Below, piece after piece: positions 53,001 to 60,882 of a DNA stretch of 64,000 nt. The position numbers were made by a program, and so were the translations under genes. Where the stretch lies: positions 355,834 through 419,833 of the forward strand of contig NZ_KB893671.1 of assembly GCF_000374165.1 (NCBI RefSeq), in the 5' to 3' direction. Source of the stretch: Parafrankia elaeagni. GTDB taxonomy: Bacteria > Actinomycetota > Actinomycetes > Frankiales > Frankiaceae. Each line of letters starts with the position of its first letter. Within the stretch, counting starts at the first letter, position 1. The notes beneath the pieces were generated by a model. That model did no database searches, was not told the origin of the DNA, and was given only the letters and a program-made list of their open reading frames with translations.

Positions 53001-53161
53001 CGGTGACGGCCGGGACGACGCCGAACCGGGCTGTGCTGTTCGACCGGCACGTCCAGGCCGATCCGCGCACGGTGGTCCCGTTCGCACCACTCCCCGCCGG
53101 ATCGGCCGCCGACAATGGTGTGGCGGTCTCCAGGCCGCATGGCGGGAGGACAGCGACATGA
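50018..53161 (+). CDS. FtsK/SpoIIIE-EccC-like ATPase with one intact and two degenerate modules
   Basis: A 1047-aa protein of the FtsK/SpoIIIE/EccC class. Residues ~1-130 are a helical head. Residues ~145-310 resemble an ATPase module without a Walker A (TRARRGEAVGLVRSLLTRIL). A Gly-rich linker (~300-360) separates it from the intact module: FDDDTVHGLVGGQAGAGKSTLLLDI (Walker A ~475), HLLDFKEGLEFAQFA, and PRIMIVVDEFQVMLTPLD (Walker B). The C-terminal ~270 residues form a third module whose P-loop reads LGPLRREAVGML, lacking Lys. Three tandem modules with uneven decay is the EccC (type VII secretion) layout. No transmembrane segment is seen, unlike EccCa. The GTG at 50018 has AGGAGG 5 nt upstream. 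First gene of a three-gene operon. Confidence 0.82.
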   Translation: MSGTRRARLLVSGISESLEAALALADRLDEQAGRIETGEVPLAAPRIIDAEETDQAADLVGDVEGVGLALSEAGALARRQAPAFAGAGWEAPAWANAPSDGSADPPIGPDGRPGLWRVGRILVPPVGRGGVPVEVPLALPLLDAGNLQIETTRARRGEAVGLVRSLLTRILASAPPGAVRVTVYDPHELGAGLAAFAPLRLRGVVGPTLTSRARLELALAELSGEVGRITVDRLAGRFDSLREREDAGLPRSEPWRLLVLLGWPSLPDEAARALDAVASQGPSCGVHVIAVVEPGAGAGGAGTAGGAGGAGGPGAIGAGGWAGTETAGGTGGAGGPGGWGPGGWGSGGGAGRAWGVLPRAETVTAAELLGVAAEPAAGGTAPASWRTSLSGTLGCVLDDPPPPPLVSAVTNRVAAGVARAAASAPDLGGLLPAGLWEYESSAGISVPVAHGADGPVVLTFDDDTVHGLVGGQAGAGKSTLLLDIVYGLAARYGPDQLRFHLLDFKEGLEFAQFAQRPGDPFFLPQADTVGIESDREFGVAVLRAARDEMQRRSVTMRAVGARDLRGLRAADRSSAWPRIMIVVDEFQVMLTPLDTVAREAVSLLEVLARQGRAYGIHLLLASQTLSGIDALDATAGKRGSIFGQFALRVALRTSISESRVLLSTANEAAGALSGVGEAIVNRRNGHPIGNEHVRVAYPDPRVVAGLRDQVSALVSRAVPAMRPPRVFVGHAPAVLADNPAFQALAGWPVPASGDPGAHGAVGLRGGPDEFGGDGGHEAPGAAGDPLAFVGVPLDLAPPAVGVRLARLPGRHLAVLGPLRREAVGMLQAAAVSVGAQTAGGGLAVDVVAADPATVSAAEAMAEALRLAGHPTYVTDVTGLRAVLASAAAEIRAREEAALAGKAGTATAMRLVVVFAVDAGRAGLEARDEASRRSGLDDLRTVTRRGPAVGVHLLGWWRAPSRLVEDLGPGHRDDIAAWVATGLPGGDLFGLAGHRPVTAGTTPNRAVLFDRHVQADPRTVVPFAPLPAGSAADNGVAVSRPHGGRTAT

Positions 53162-53175
53162 GAGCGGCGGCGTGA
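53158..53175 (+). other. Five-codon mini-ORF bridging two genes (ATGA...GTGA)
   Basis: An ATG at 53158 overlaps the ATPase stop (ATGA) and has GGGAGG well placed upstream. It encodes Met-Arg-Ala-Ala-Ala and stops at TGA 53173-53175, which overlaps the GTG (53172) of the next gene (GTGA). Ribosomes could be handed through the mini-ORF to a start that has almost no ribosome site of its own. Confidence 0.5.
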
Positions 53176-54410
53176 CGGCCGGTGGCCGGTGGGAGGACGG
53201 CCTGCTGGCCGAGTCGGATCCACGGGCAGGGGAGTCCTCCGGTGCCGGTCTCGCCGAGCTGTCGGGCGGGCCGGTCAGCACCGGGCCTGTGAGTACCGGG
53301 CCTGTGAGTACCGGGCCGGTCAGCACCGGGCCGATGGTCGCCGGGTCGATGGCTGCGGGTCCGGCGCAGGGGCAGGCCGGCGGGTACGGGCCGCCGGCGG
53401 GGGCGTTCGGGGACGCCGAGCACCCGATGGTCGCCGCGAACCGGTACCGGGAGCTCATGGGGACGTCCGACGCGATGGCGGCCCAGCTTGCCGAGCGGCT
53501 GAGCGCGCGGCAGGAGAGCGTCGACGTCGTCGCCCGGCGGCATCGGGCGGCGGCGGAGGACATCCGGTCCCGGGTCGCCACCGTGTGGTCGCAGGTCGGC
53601 GGCGCGCTGGCGCCGCACGGTCTCGACGGGCTGGACCAGCTGCGTCCCCGCGACGGCGGCGAACCTGACGTCGAGGCGGTCTACCAGCGGTACGCCGGTG
53701 ACCTGGACGGCCTGCACCGCGGCCGGGTGGGCCGTTCCGCCGTCGCCCTGCCCGGGGAGACGGGCCGTGGCGGGAAGCGCGCCGGCGGGGCAGGGGCGGA
53801 TCTGCCCGAGCCGGGCTCCGGCCGCAAGGTCCTTGGCCGGCAGGGCTCGGATGCGGGGCGTGGTGGGCGGGCCGCCGCCGGGCCGCGGGGGCGGGACACC
53901 CGCCGCCGGGCCCCGGTACCCGGCGGCGGTCTGGTCGGCCCCGACGGGCTGGTCGACCCGGAGCGCGCGAAGAAGCTCGCCTACCGGCTGTGCCTGGAGG
54001 TGATGACCCGGTCCGCCGAGCTGCGCGCGGTGAGCCGGGGCGGTACCTCGCTCTCGGGCGGGATCGTCACCGCCCTGGCCTGCGCGCTCGCCGCGGCTCT
54101 CACGGTGGCGGCCCGGGTGTTCATGGAGGCGCCCGCGTTGCCCTGCCTGGCCGCGGCCGGCGGGCTGGGTGCCGTCGCCGTGGTCGCGGGCGGGGAGTCG
54201 TCCGCCACGGCCGCCGTCCGGTCCGGACTGCTCGCGGCGGCGGGGGCGTCGGCGGCCGTGCTGGCGACCTTCCGTTTTGTGCCGATCGAGCCGGCGGGGA
54301 CAATCGGGTCACTGGCCTGCCTGGCGCTGGCCCTGCGGTTCGGGCTCGGCTTCGGTGCGGCCAGTGATTCCTCCCGATCCGCCGGTCAGGGAGGAGCCGG
54401 GCGTCGCTGA
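53172..54410 (+). CDS. Membrane protein of the FtsK-like operon, with VSTGP repeats
   Basis: A 412-aa protein that I cannot assign to a family. Residues ~30-55 hold four GPVST units encoded by a 15-bp repeat (53268-53327). Residues ~90-150 form a helical, coiled-coil-like stretch (YRELMGTSDAMAAQLAERLSARQESVDVVARRH). A basic Gly/Arg-rich linker follows. From ~290 there is a conserved-looking helical stretch (DPERAKKLAYRLCLEVMTRSAELRAVS), then four hydrophobic helices to the end. It is probably the membrane anchor or channel component acting with the ATPase. The start GTG at 53172 overlaps the mini-ORF stop. Confidence 0.75.
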   Translation: MTAGGRWEDGLLAESDPRAGESSGAGLAELSGGPVSTGPVSTGPVSTGPVSTGPMVAGSMAAGPAQGQAGGYGPPAGAFGDAEHPMVAANRYRELMGTSDAMAAQLAERLSARQESVDVVARRHRAAAEDIRSRVATVWSQVGGALAPHGLDGLDQLRPRDGGEPDVEAVYQRYAGDLDGLHRGRVGRSAVALPGETGRGGKRAGGAGADLPEPGSGRKVLGRQGSDAGRGGRAAAGPRGRDTRRRAPVPGGGLVGPDGLVDPERAKKLAYRLCLEVMTRSAELRAVSRGGTSLSGGIVTALACALAAALTVAARVFMEAPALPCLAAAGGLGAVAVVAGGESSATAAVRSGLLAAAGASAAVLATFRFVPIEPAGTIGSLACLALALRFGLGFGAASDSSRSAGQGGAGRR

Positions 54411-54509
54411 GCTGCCGGGAACGGCATGCGGCGTCCGGACGACAGCGGCGGACGGGGCCTGGGCGCGGGCCGGTCGTACCACCCGCGTCGCTGACGGAAC
54501 GGAGTGCAG

Positions 54510-54773
54510 GTGGCAGGGACGATCGCCGACGTCAAGGCGCAGCTCGACGAGGCGTTCCGGCGCACGGAGGATGTGACCGGCCAGCTCGAGGGCGCCCTCA
54601 ACATGATCGAGGAGGCTCAGGCGATGGTCGTCGCGGCCACCGACGGCAGCGAGCATCTCGCCATCGAGCAGCTCACCAGTGCACTCGTCGAGACGCGGGA
54701 CAGCCTGGAGAACGCGCTGGCCGCGCTCGGCTCCGCCGTCCAGGAAGTCAGGGTCTACCGCGACGGTCTGTGA
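54510..54773 (+). CDS. Small helical protein (87 aa) of the FtsK-like operon
   Basis: An 87-aa protein predicted to be nearly all helix: two long amphipathic stretches (IADVKAQLDEAFRRTEDVTG and AIEQLTSALVETRDSLENAL) with a short turn near DGSEH. The size and helix-turn-helix shape recall WXG100/Esx proteins exported by EccC-type ATPases, but the W-x-G turn and the C-terminal YxxxD/E export signal are absent, so the link is only structural. The GTG at 54510 has GGAG 5 nt upstream. Third gene after the ATPase and membrane protein, 99 bp downstream. No family recognised. Confidence 0.7.
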   Translation: MAGTIADVKAQLDEAFRRTEDVTGQLEGALNMIEEAQAMVVAATDGSEHLAIEQLTSALVETRDSLENALAALGSAVQEVRVYRDGL

Positions 54774-55147
54774 GCGGGGCCGGCGCGGGGTGGCGTGGAA
54801 CACACCGTGTCGTCGGGCACATCCCGGGAGGAGGCGGCGCGGAGGCACCTCACTGCCCGCGCGCCCGCCCGGACTCTCCCGCGGATTGCCTGACCAGACG
54901 TACCGGCCGTGTACCGGTTCGGATCACCCGGGGGGTGCGCCGGGAATTCCCGCACCGGTTGTGCGGGGGTGGTAACCGGCCGGGCTTCGGGGTAACAACC
55001 TTTCTGCCGCACGGCAACGCGGTGCATCCGGTAGCGAGGCTCACTACAGTCCGGATTGTCCCGTGCGCCCGGCGCCGACTGCCTGGCGGCTCCGGCCGGA
55101 AGTGCGTCCCTGCGCCGGCCGCCTGCCTGTCGGCGATGCCGGGCACC
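54774..55147. other. Intergenic region before the GT20 gene
   Basis: About 370 bp, open in one frame but without protein character until about 55136. It is relatively A/T-rich around 54990-55060 (GGTAACAACC, CTCACTACAGTCCGG), where a promoter for the GT20 gene may lie. No confident -35/-10 pair. Confidence 0.35.
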
Positions 55148-56695
55148 ATGACGACCAGGAGGGCTCCTTCCGCCGTGTCGGACATCGACCTGCTCGATCT
55201 CCCACTGGTTCTGCTGTCCAACCGAGGTCCTGTCAGCTTCGATCGCGACACCGCCGGCCGAACCGTCACCCGCGGCGCCGGCGGCCTCGTGTCCGCACTG
55301 TCCGGCCTGGCCGAGCACCTGGATGACGCCGTCTGGGTCTGTGGCGCCGCGACTCCCGAGGACGCGGCCGTCGCCGGCGAGAACGACGGCGGCTCGATCC
55401 TCGTCCAGACCCAGCCGTCACCGCACGTGGTCGACGGGAAGCCGGACGGCCCGTCCATCCGGGTGCGGCTGGTGGTCACCGATCCGGACGCCTACGCCGA
55501 CTTCTACAGCGTCTGGTCCAACCCGATCCTCTGGTTCATCCAGCACGGCCTGTACGGGCGGTCGCTGACGCCGGTGCTGACCCGTGCCGACCACGACGCG
55601 TTCGAGAACGGCTACGCGGCCGTCAACCGGGCCTACGCCGACGCCGTCGCGGACGAGGTCCGCTCCCGCGGCGGCAAGGCCCTGGTCCTGCTGCAGGACT
55701 ACCACTTCTACCTGGTCGCCGAGCACGTCCGCGAGCAGTGCCCGGATGTCGTCCTCACCCACTTCGTGCACATTCCGTGGCCCGGGCCGGACGAGTGGCG
55801 CATCCTGCCGGGCAACATCCGGGAGCGCCTTCTGCGTGGTCTTCTCGGCAGCGACGTCGTCGGCTTCCACACCCGCCGCTACGCCCGCAACTTCGTGCTG
55901 TGCGCCGGGGAGCTGCTCGGCCTGCCGATCAACCTCGACGAGCTGACCGTCCAGGTGAACGACCGGACGGTGCGCGCCCGCTACTACCCGATCTCCGTCG
56001 ACCCGGCGGCCCTGGACGCCACCCTCGCCAGCGAGGAGGTGGCCGCCCACGTCGCGATGCTGCGTTACCTCTTCCTCGACGAGGACCGCCAGCTCGTGCT
56101 GCGGGTCGACCGCACCGATCCGAGCAAGAACGTCGTCCGCGGCTTCCTGGCCTTCGGGACGCTGCTCGACCAACATCCCGAGCTGGTCGGAAAGGTGAGC
56201 TTTCTCGCGCTGCTGCAGCCGAGCCGGACGGACGTCCCCGAGTACGCCGACTACATCGCGCTGATCGGCGCCGTCGTCGCGGAGATCAACGCCAGGCACA
56301 CCAAGGAGGGGCGGCAGCCCATCGACCTGCGGATGGTCGAGGACTTCGCGCTCGCCGTGGCCGCCTACTCCATCTGCGACGTCCTGATGGTCAACGCGAT
56401 CGCCGACGGGATGAACCTGGTGGCCAAGGAGGTCGCTGTCGTCAACCGGCGCGGCGGGGTGCTGGCCCTCTCGGAGATGGCCGGCGCGCACGAGGAGCTG
56501 GGCGAGTTCGCGGTCACGCTGCATCCGTTCGACGTCCAGCAGATGGCCGACGCGCTGTACGCGGCGCTGGTGATGCCGATGGACGAGCGGCACCGCCGGC
56601 TGGCCGCGGCCGCCGAGCAGGTCCGCACGCACGACGTCCGCCGCTGGCTCGACGAGCAGCTGGCCGATCTGAGTCACCTGGCGGGTTTCTCCTGA
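55148..56695 (+). CDS. Alpha,alpha-trehalose-phosphate synthase-like GT20 glycosyltransferase
   Basis: A ~515-aa GT-B glycosyltransferase. It shows the N-terminal LVLLSNRGPVSFDRD with GAGGLVSAL (G-loop), the acceptor segment YHFYLVAEHVREQCPDVVLTHFVHIPWPGPDEW, GSDVVGFHTRRYARNFV, the donor phosphate Arg/Lys pair in RVDRTDPSKNVVRGFLAF, and VNAIADGMNLVAKEV (UDP-ribose binding). It would transfer glucose from a nucleotide donor to glucose-6-phosphate; related actinobacterial enzymes may use other acceptors. The start is uncertain: ATG 55148 or 55136, neither with a good ribosome site. The phosphatase partner is not in the window. Confidence 0.85.
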   Translation: MTTRRAPSAVSDIDLLDLPLVLLSNRGPVSFDRDTAGRTVTRGAGGLVSALSGLAEHLDDAVWVCGAATPEDAAVAGENDGGSILVQTQPSPHVVDGKPDGPSIRVRLVVTDPDAYADFYSVWSNPILWFIQHGLYGRSLTPVLTRADHDAFENGYAAVNRAYADAVADEVRSRGGKALVLLQDYHFYLVAEHVREQCPDVVLTHFVHIPWPGPDEWRILPGNIRERLLRGLLGSDVVGFHTRRYARNFVLCAGELLGLPINLDELTVQVNDRTVRARYYPISVDPAALDATLASEEVAAHVAMLRYLFLDEDRQLVLRVDRTDPSKNVVRGFLAFGTLLDQHPELVGKVSFLALLQPSRTDVPEYADYIALIGAVVAEINARHTKEGRQPIDLRMVEDFALAVAAYSICDVLMVNAIADGMNLVAKEVAVVNRRGGVLALSEMAGAHEELGEFAVTLHPFDVQQMADALYAALVMPMDERHRRLAAAAEQVRTHDVRRWLDEQLADLSHLAGFS

Positions 56696-56800
56696 GTCGT
56701 GCCCCGGCGGGTACGCTCGGCGGGAGGTCGGGTGTGCCTGCCATCGGGTTTTGATGCCATCGGGTTTTGGTGCCCAGCCATGGTCGAGACAGGAGTGGAC

Positions 56801-56992
56801 GTGTCGGATACCGGTCATCTGAAGGCCAACATGGGGTCCTGGGCCGCGGTGTACATCCTCATCGCGGGTTTTGTCCTGGGGACCCTCGCGCTGATCCTCG
56901 GCTCCGTGCCGCTGTGGATCGGGACGGCCGTGGCGCTTGTCGTCGGTACCGGCCTGGGCGTGGCCTCCAAGATCATGGAGCAGGCCTACTAG
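56801..56992 (+). CDS. Small two-helix membrane protein
   Basis: A 63-aa protein with two hydrophobic helices (AAVYILIAGFVLGTLALIL and IGTAVALVVGTGLGVAS), separated by GSVPLW, and a short polar N-terminus (SDTGHLKANMGSW). It resembles the small actinobacterial HGxxPAAW-type membrane proteins, without the full motif. The GTG at 56801 has AGGAG 5 nt upstream; ATG 56780 is a less likely start. Function unknown. Confidence 0.7.
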   Translation: MSDTGHLKANMGSWAAVYILIAGFVLGTLALILGSVPLWIGTAVALVVGTGLGVASKIMEQAY

Positions 56993-57159
56993 GCCGCCAG
57001 GCGACCGGTTCCGGCTGGTGCGGCCAGGTCTGCTTCGTAGCCTGGCCCGCCGGTCGGCTGCGTGCCCCGTGCCCCGTGCCACCGGCGCGGGGCACGTCCC
57101 CTGTCACGGGTGACGCCGAACGCCGCCGGGCGGGTGTTCCTGCAACCAGGTGCCTGTGA

Positions 57160-57762
57160 TCAGGCGTCGGTGGCCTGTTCCGGCGTGCCCGCGGCCTCCC
57201 GCAGCAGGCGCGGGGTGACGAAGTCGGCCAGTCGGGTGGTAGCCGGTCCCAGCTCGCTCCAGCGCGGCACCGAAAGATCGTGGACGGACAGCGCGGCTGT
57301 CGGGAACGTCGGCACCCGGTGCCGCTCGGACGGGTTCAGCAGGCCCATGACGAGCGTGTGCAGGCCCGGGTTGTGGCCGACGAGCAGCACCGAGGGAACG
57401 CCGTCGTCGATCTGGCGCAGCCGCGCCAGCAGATCGTTAGCCTCAGCCAGGTAGAGCTGGTCCTCCACGAGGACGGGGACGCCGCTCGGCAGCGCGTGCG
57501 CGAGCTGCGCGACCGTCTGGCGGGTACGGGTCGCGGCGGAGCAGAGCACCAGGTCCGGCTCGATCCCGGAGGCCACGAGGTGGGCGGCGACCACCGTGAC
57601 CTGGCGCCGGCCCTTCGACGAGAGTGGCCGCTCCTCGTCCCGAAGGTCGGGCCCGGTGGGCGGGTCGGCCTGGGCGTGCCGGAGCACCAGTAGCCGGGGG
57701 ATACGCCTTACCGCACCGGACACGTCGCCCTTCCCGCCCTTCGCCCGTCGGGATGTCGCCAC
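57160..57762 (-). CDS. sixA: Phosphohistidine phosphatase SixA-like
   Basis: A 200-aa histidine phosphatase superfamily member. The catalytic RHG box reads LLVLRHAQADPP (His ~28, with Ala-Gln instead of Gly-Glu), followed by RPLSSKGRRQV (Arg), CSAATRTRQTV and the second His in VLLVGHNPGLHTL. SixA dephosphorylates HPt-type phosphohistidine; in actinobacteria the target is not established. The start is GTG at 57762. The last residues EAAGTPEQATDA are unusual but short. Confidence 0.87.
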   Translation of the reverse strand: MATSRRAKGGKGDVSGAVRRIPRLLVLRHAQADPPTGPDLRDEERPLSSKGRRQVTVVAAHLVASGIEPDLVLCSAATRTRQTVAQLAHALPSGVPVLVEDQLYLAEANDLLARLRQIDDGVPSVLLVGHNPGLHTLVMGLLNPSERHRVPTFPTAALSVHDLSVPRWSELGPATTRLADFVTPRLLREAAGTPEQATDA

Positions 57763-58029
57763 ACGCGTTGCGACGACTCGCAGACTGCCGACAGGGGGAC
57801 GCCCTCGTCAATGCCCCAGGCCGCGCCACCACCGGTCGGTGGTGGCGCGAGGAGTCGGGCGTTTCGGCCGGTTCGCGCGGGAAGGCCTGACGCTGGAAGG
57901 CCTCGGGCGGGAAGGCCTCGGGCGCGAACTCGTCGTCCGGCCCGCCCTGCGCCGGACGACCGCGGCCCGGCCACCCCTCGAAGGCAGTGGCCGGGCCAGG
58001 TGCGCGTGGTGCCCGGGTGCGATCCGGCG

Positions 58030-58398
58030 TCAGCTCGCGACGGAGATCGACAGCAGCACGCGGTCAGCCGCGGCGAGCGCGTCGTCCGCGTTCAGCCGGC
58101 CGCGGGGGACCAGCGAGGCGCGCTGGTCCGAGGTCAAGCCGCCCCAGACGCCGTGCTCCTCCTGGCGGAAGATGGCGGTGGCCAGGCACGCCCGCTGCAC
58201 GGGACAGTCCGAACAGATCTTGCGGGCCCGCGTCTCCGCGGCGGCCCGGGCCTTGGTGTTGCGGCCGTCCGGTGGGAAGAAGGCGTCGGGATCGCCGTCG
58301 CGGCAGGCGGCATCCTGCCGCCAGTAGACGGGCCAACCCTCGCCGAACGGCTGCGGGGGCAGGTCGCGACCCGGAAGGACGGGTACCCCGGCGCTCAT
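58030..58398 (-). CDS. WhiB-family iron-sulfur transcription factor
   Basis: A 122-aa WhiB-like protein. The four cluster Cys are in AACRDGD (Cys ~32) and KICSDCPVQRAC (CxxCx5C), and GVWGGLT is the conserved turn before the basic DNA-interacting tail. These bind a [4Fe-4S] cluster and interact with sigma factor region 4. The subtype is not certain (N-terminus PVLPGRDLPPQPFGEGW, C-terminus longer than WhiB1). The long upstream region (58399-59125) is non-coding and contains an A/T-rich block, as expected for a regulated leader. Confidence 0.93.
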   Translation of the reverse strand: MSAGVPVLPGRDLPPQPFGEGWPVYWRQDAACRDGDPDAFFPPDGRNTKARAAAETRARKICSDCPVQRACLATAIFRQEEHGVWGGLTSDQRASLVPRGRLNADDALAAADRVLLSISVAS

Positions 58399-59125
58399 CG
58401 CACCCCTCCCGGGTGAACGGAGTCGGACGGCGACAGGGACATGGGTGCGGCGGGGCTACCGACCGGTAGCATGCCGGGCTCACTGGGCATACCGTCTCCT
58501 GCTGACGTTGCAAAGGCGGACAGGTGCGCTGCGGACAGGCAATGCCCGGCGTCGCGCCACACGCCGGACGGGTGGGCCTACCAGCACAAGCCGAGGGCCC
58601 CCAGGTGTTTCGTCGCGGTGCGGCCGGGGGCTGCTGGCGCTCCGCTCGGAAACGATCCCGTCTCGTCTCGTTAACCGAGGAACGTAGACGTCTCTCGACC
58701 GGATAGCAAGGGTTCCGAAACGCCTACGTCCGGATCTCTCTCTGGTGGCCTGATCTGCCGCCCTGCGGGGTGGCAGACCTCACCCTCTCAGGTCAATGGC
58801 AACCATGTAACTGGTTTGGTCCGCCGTGTGCGCAAGGTCTCTTGGACCCGAAAAGACGCTGTCTTACAGGCCTTTTGTATAGAAAGCAAGATCCTTTTCG
58901 TGGGGTGGGGGAGGGGTCTGTCGGGCATTTGAGGTGCCTGGTTCGGTCGGATCGGGGCGCAGAGGGAGCATGGTTGCCGGCAGGTAAAGGCACGCCGAAC
59001 CCCGACAGGTGGACCAGGTCGGAGGTCCGCAAGGACCGAAATGTGCCGAGGACCACACGAGGGTCCATGCCGCCTCCGCCGTCCGCGGACGGCGCCCGAC
59101 GGGACGCCCAGGCCGCTCCGCGGGC
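58399..59125. other. Long non-coding region upstream of the whiB-like gene
   Basis: 727 bp without a credible gene. The block 58860-58910 is the most A/T-rich part of the window (CTTTTGTATAGAAAGC). On the minus strand it offers TATACA (58876-58881), or TTGCTT-17-TAAGAC, as possible promoter elements for the whiB-like gene, implying a leader of more than 400 nt. A CTCTCAGGTCAATGGCAACC stretch near 58785 resembles part of a glycine riboswitch, but the rest of that fold is absent. Confidence 0.5.
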
Positions 59126-59527
59126 TCAGTCCGGTGCTGTCGGCAGGTCGGCGGTGGGCAGGCCAGCGGCGGCCCAGGCGTGGAACCCGCCGATCACGTC
59201 GGTCGCGCCGGCGAGGCCGAGGTCGTGCAGTGCGGCCGCGGCGAGGCTGGAGGTGTAACCCTCCGAACAGATGATCACCGGGATGACGTGGTCGCCGGTC
59301 GCGAACGGTGCGCGGGCCTCGCTCGTCGGGTCAAGCCGCCATTCGAGCACATTGCGCTCGATGACCACCGCCGCCGGGATGCCCCCCTCGGTGGCCCGCT
59401 GCGCGGCCGGCCGGATGTCGATGAGGACCGCTCCGTCAGCCACGGCCGCGGCGGCCTGCTCGGGGGTCAGCCGGCGCAGCCGGGAGCGGGCCGCGGCGAG
59501 CAGCGCGTCGATACGGCTGCCGCTCAT
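59126..59527 (-). CDS. Rhodanese-domain protein
   Basis: A 133-aa single-domain rhodanese. It shows DGAVLIDIRPAAQRATEGGIPAAVVIERNVLEWRLD, and the active-site loop IICSEGYTSSLAA with Cys at ~89. The loop is six residues long, as in sulfur transferases. It overlaps the cysteine dioxygenase gene by ATGA, so both are made together. The pair probably handles sulfite/persulfide arising from cysteine breakdown. Confidence 0.87.
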   Translation of the reverse strand: MSGSRIDALLAAARSRLRRLTPEQAAAAVADGAVLIDIRPAAQRATEGGIPAAVVIERNVLEWRLDPTSEARAPFATGDHVIPVIICSEGYTSSLAAAALHDLGLAGATDVIGGFHAWAAAGLPTADLPTAPD

Positions 59528-60174
59528 ACCCCGGCGCCGGCGGTGAGCGCCTGGCTCTGGGCGACGGCCGGCGGCGTCGCGGACACGGAGTGGCCCGGCC
59601 GCCGGTCGTCGGCCGGCCGGTAGCGCAGCGGGAGCTCCGGGGGCGAGTAGGCGTGGATCGTGGTGGCCGCGCCGGGCCCTCGGTTGACGACCCGGTGGAC
59701 GTGGTCCGCACCGAATCCGGGGTGCGACCCCGCCGGGTGGCGGCGGGTCCGGGTGACTACCCAGTCCGGGCCGCACTCGTCCTCGTCCACGATGCCCTCG
59801 GCGACGGCGAGCGCGCCCAGCGCCCCGCCGTGGTCGTGGATCTCCGTCTGCTGGCCTGGATACCAACCGATGAGCCACACCTCGACCACACCGGACAGGA
59901 ATAGCCGGAGGTACCAGCGCTGCCGCGGGTCGTGCCGGACCAGGGGACGCCAGGCGTACTCGGCCGCGGCGAGCCCGGTGACCAGCTCGCGCAGGTCGGG
60001 CAGGGACAGCCGGCGGGTCTCGTCGGCGAGGAACCGTTCGGGCACCAGCGGGGAGACCGATGACGACGGCCGCATCGAGGAGATCAGCGGGACCGGGGGC
60101 TGGAGCGGGGCCGAGGTGACCAGCGCGGGGTGGATCAGCGCGGGGTGGATCAGCGCGGGGTGGATCAGAGGCAT
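59524..60174 (-). CDS. Cysteine dioxygenase-family cupin
   Basis: A 216-aa non-heme iron cupin that oxidises cysteine (or a related thiol) to the sulfinate. Iron ligands are in EIHDHGGALGAL (HxH, residues ~121-123) and HVHRVVNRG. An Arg in the early strand (LRLFLSGVVEVWLIGWYPGQQTE) would bind the substrate carboxylate. The N-terminus carries IHPAL repeated three times, encoded by three exact 15-bp units (60121-60165). The ATG at 60174 has AAGGAG 6 nt upstream; the frame is open beyond, with another ATG at 60237. It is coupled to the rhodanese gene. Confidence 0.87.
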   Translation of the reverse strand: MPLIHPALIHPALIHPALVTSAPLQPPVPLISSMRPSSSVSPLVPERFLADETRRLSLPDLRELVTGLAAAEYAWRPLVRHDPRQRWYLRLFLSGVVEVWLIGWYPGQQTEIHDHGGALGALAVAEGIVDEDECGPDWVVTRTRRHPAGSHPGFGADHVHRVVNRGPGAATTIHAYSPPELPLRYRPADDRRPGHSVSATPPAVAQSQALTAGAGV

Positions 60175-60882
60175 CGAGGCTCCTTCGAAGATCGCCACCA
60201 CGGCGACGGACCACAGGAGGAAACGGCGAGGGGTCATTCCGCGCGGTGGCGCCACCACATCGACGCCGGCAGGGCGTTCCAGGCGGGGACGACGCCGTGA
60301 GGGTGGCGTGCGCGGGTCGAGGCGGCCGGCCGGCCCGGGGGGCCGCCCGGCGACCGCACTGGGGGCGATCGGGAGCCACGGACGGGACGAGACGGGACGA
60401 GACGGGACCACGGCGGCGACTCGTGCCGTGGCGTCATGCCCGACCAGCGGGGGCGGCTGGCGCACCGGGTGGGGTCAGGCCCTCACCGGCCGGTGCCGCT
60501 GGTCATCGCCGCTGCTGGTCATCGCCCTGGGATGCCCTCGGCCGCCGTGGGGAGCCACCCCTGGCCGCCTGGAGGCGCTGGTGGTGGCGGGGTCACGTCT
60601 GCCCGTGGCCGGGCCTGAACATGGACGGGCCGGCCTGGACAGGCGCGACCCGCGAGCGGTCAGGCCCGGGTGATACAGGCCGCGGCGCAGACCCTGTTGA
60701 GGTCGGTCACGCGGTCGCTGTGCAGAAGGAAGCCAGGGGCGGCCATGGGCGCACTCTACGCCAGCCCCGCCAGCCCCGCCTGCTCCGTGGCACCGAGCGG
60801 TCCGCTCGATACACCCGGCGGTGCCCCGAGACGTCGGGTGTCTGGTTATCGTCACCTGAGGTGTGTGGACGGGAGGTGCGAG
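60175..60882. other. Divergent region between the dioxygenase and histidine kinase genes
   Basis: 708 bp with no credible gene. Contains a GACGGGACGA repeat (about 60381-60408, 10-bp period). In the dioxygenase frame upstream of its start, codons 60237-60175 would encode a hydrophobic stretch (RRFLLWSVAVVAIFEGA), but no ribosome site supports its translation. GTCACCTGAGG-type promoter elements are not clear. Confidence 0.45.

Noticed and set aside
54510-54773. Calling the 87-aa protein a WXG100/Esx protein
   Set aside because: Size and helical pattern fit, but the W-x-G turn and the YxxxD/E signal are absent, so the family name is not justified.
58740-58810. Possible glycine riboswitch (CTCTCAGGTCAATGGCAACC on the plus strand)
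   Set aside because: Only one conserved strand is present. The GGAGAG and CGCCGAAGG parts of the aptamer are missing, and no plus-strand gene follows for 2 kb.
60175-60237. Longer cysteine dioxygenase with an N-terminal membrane segment (start at ATG 60237)
   Set aside because: The ATG at 60174 has a near-perfect ribosome site, while 60237 has none; cysteine dioxygenases are soluble.
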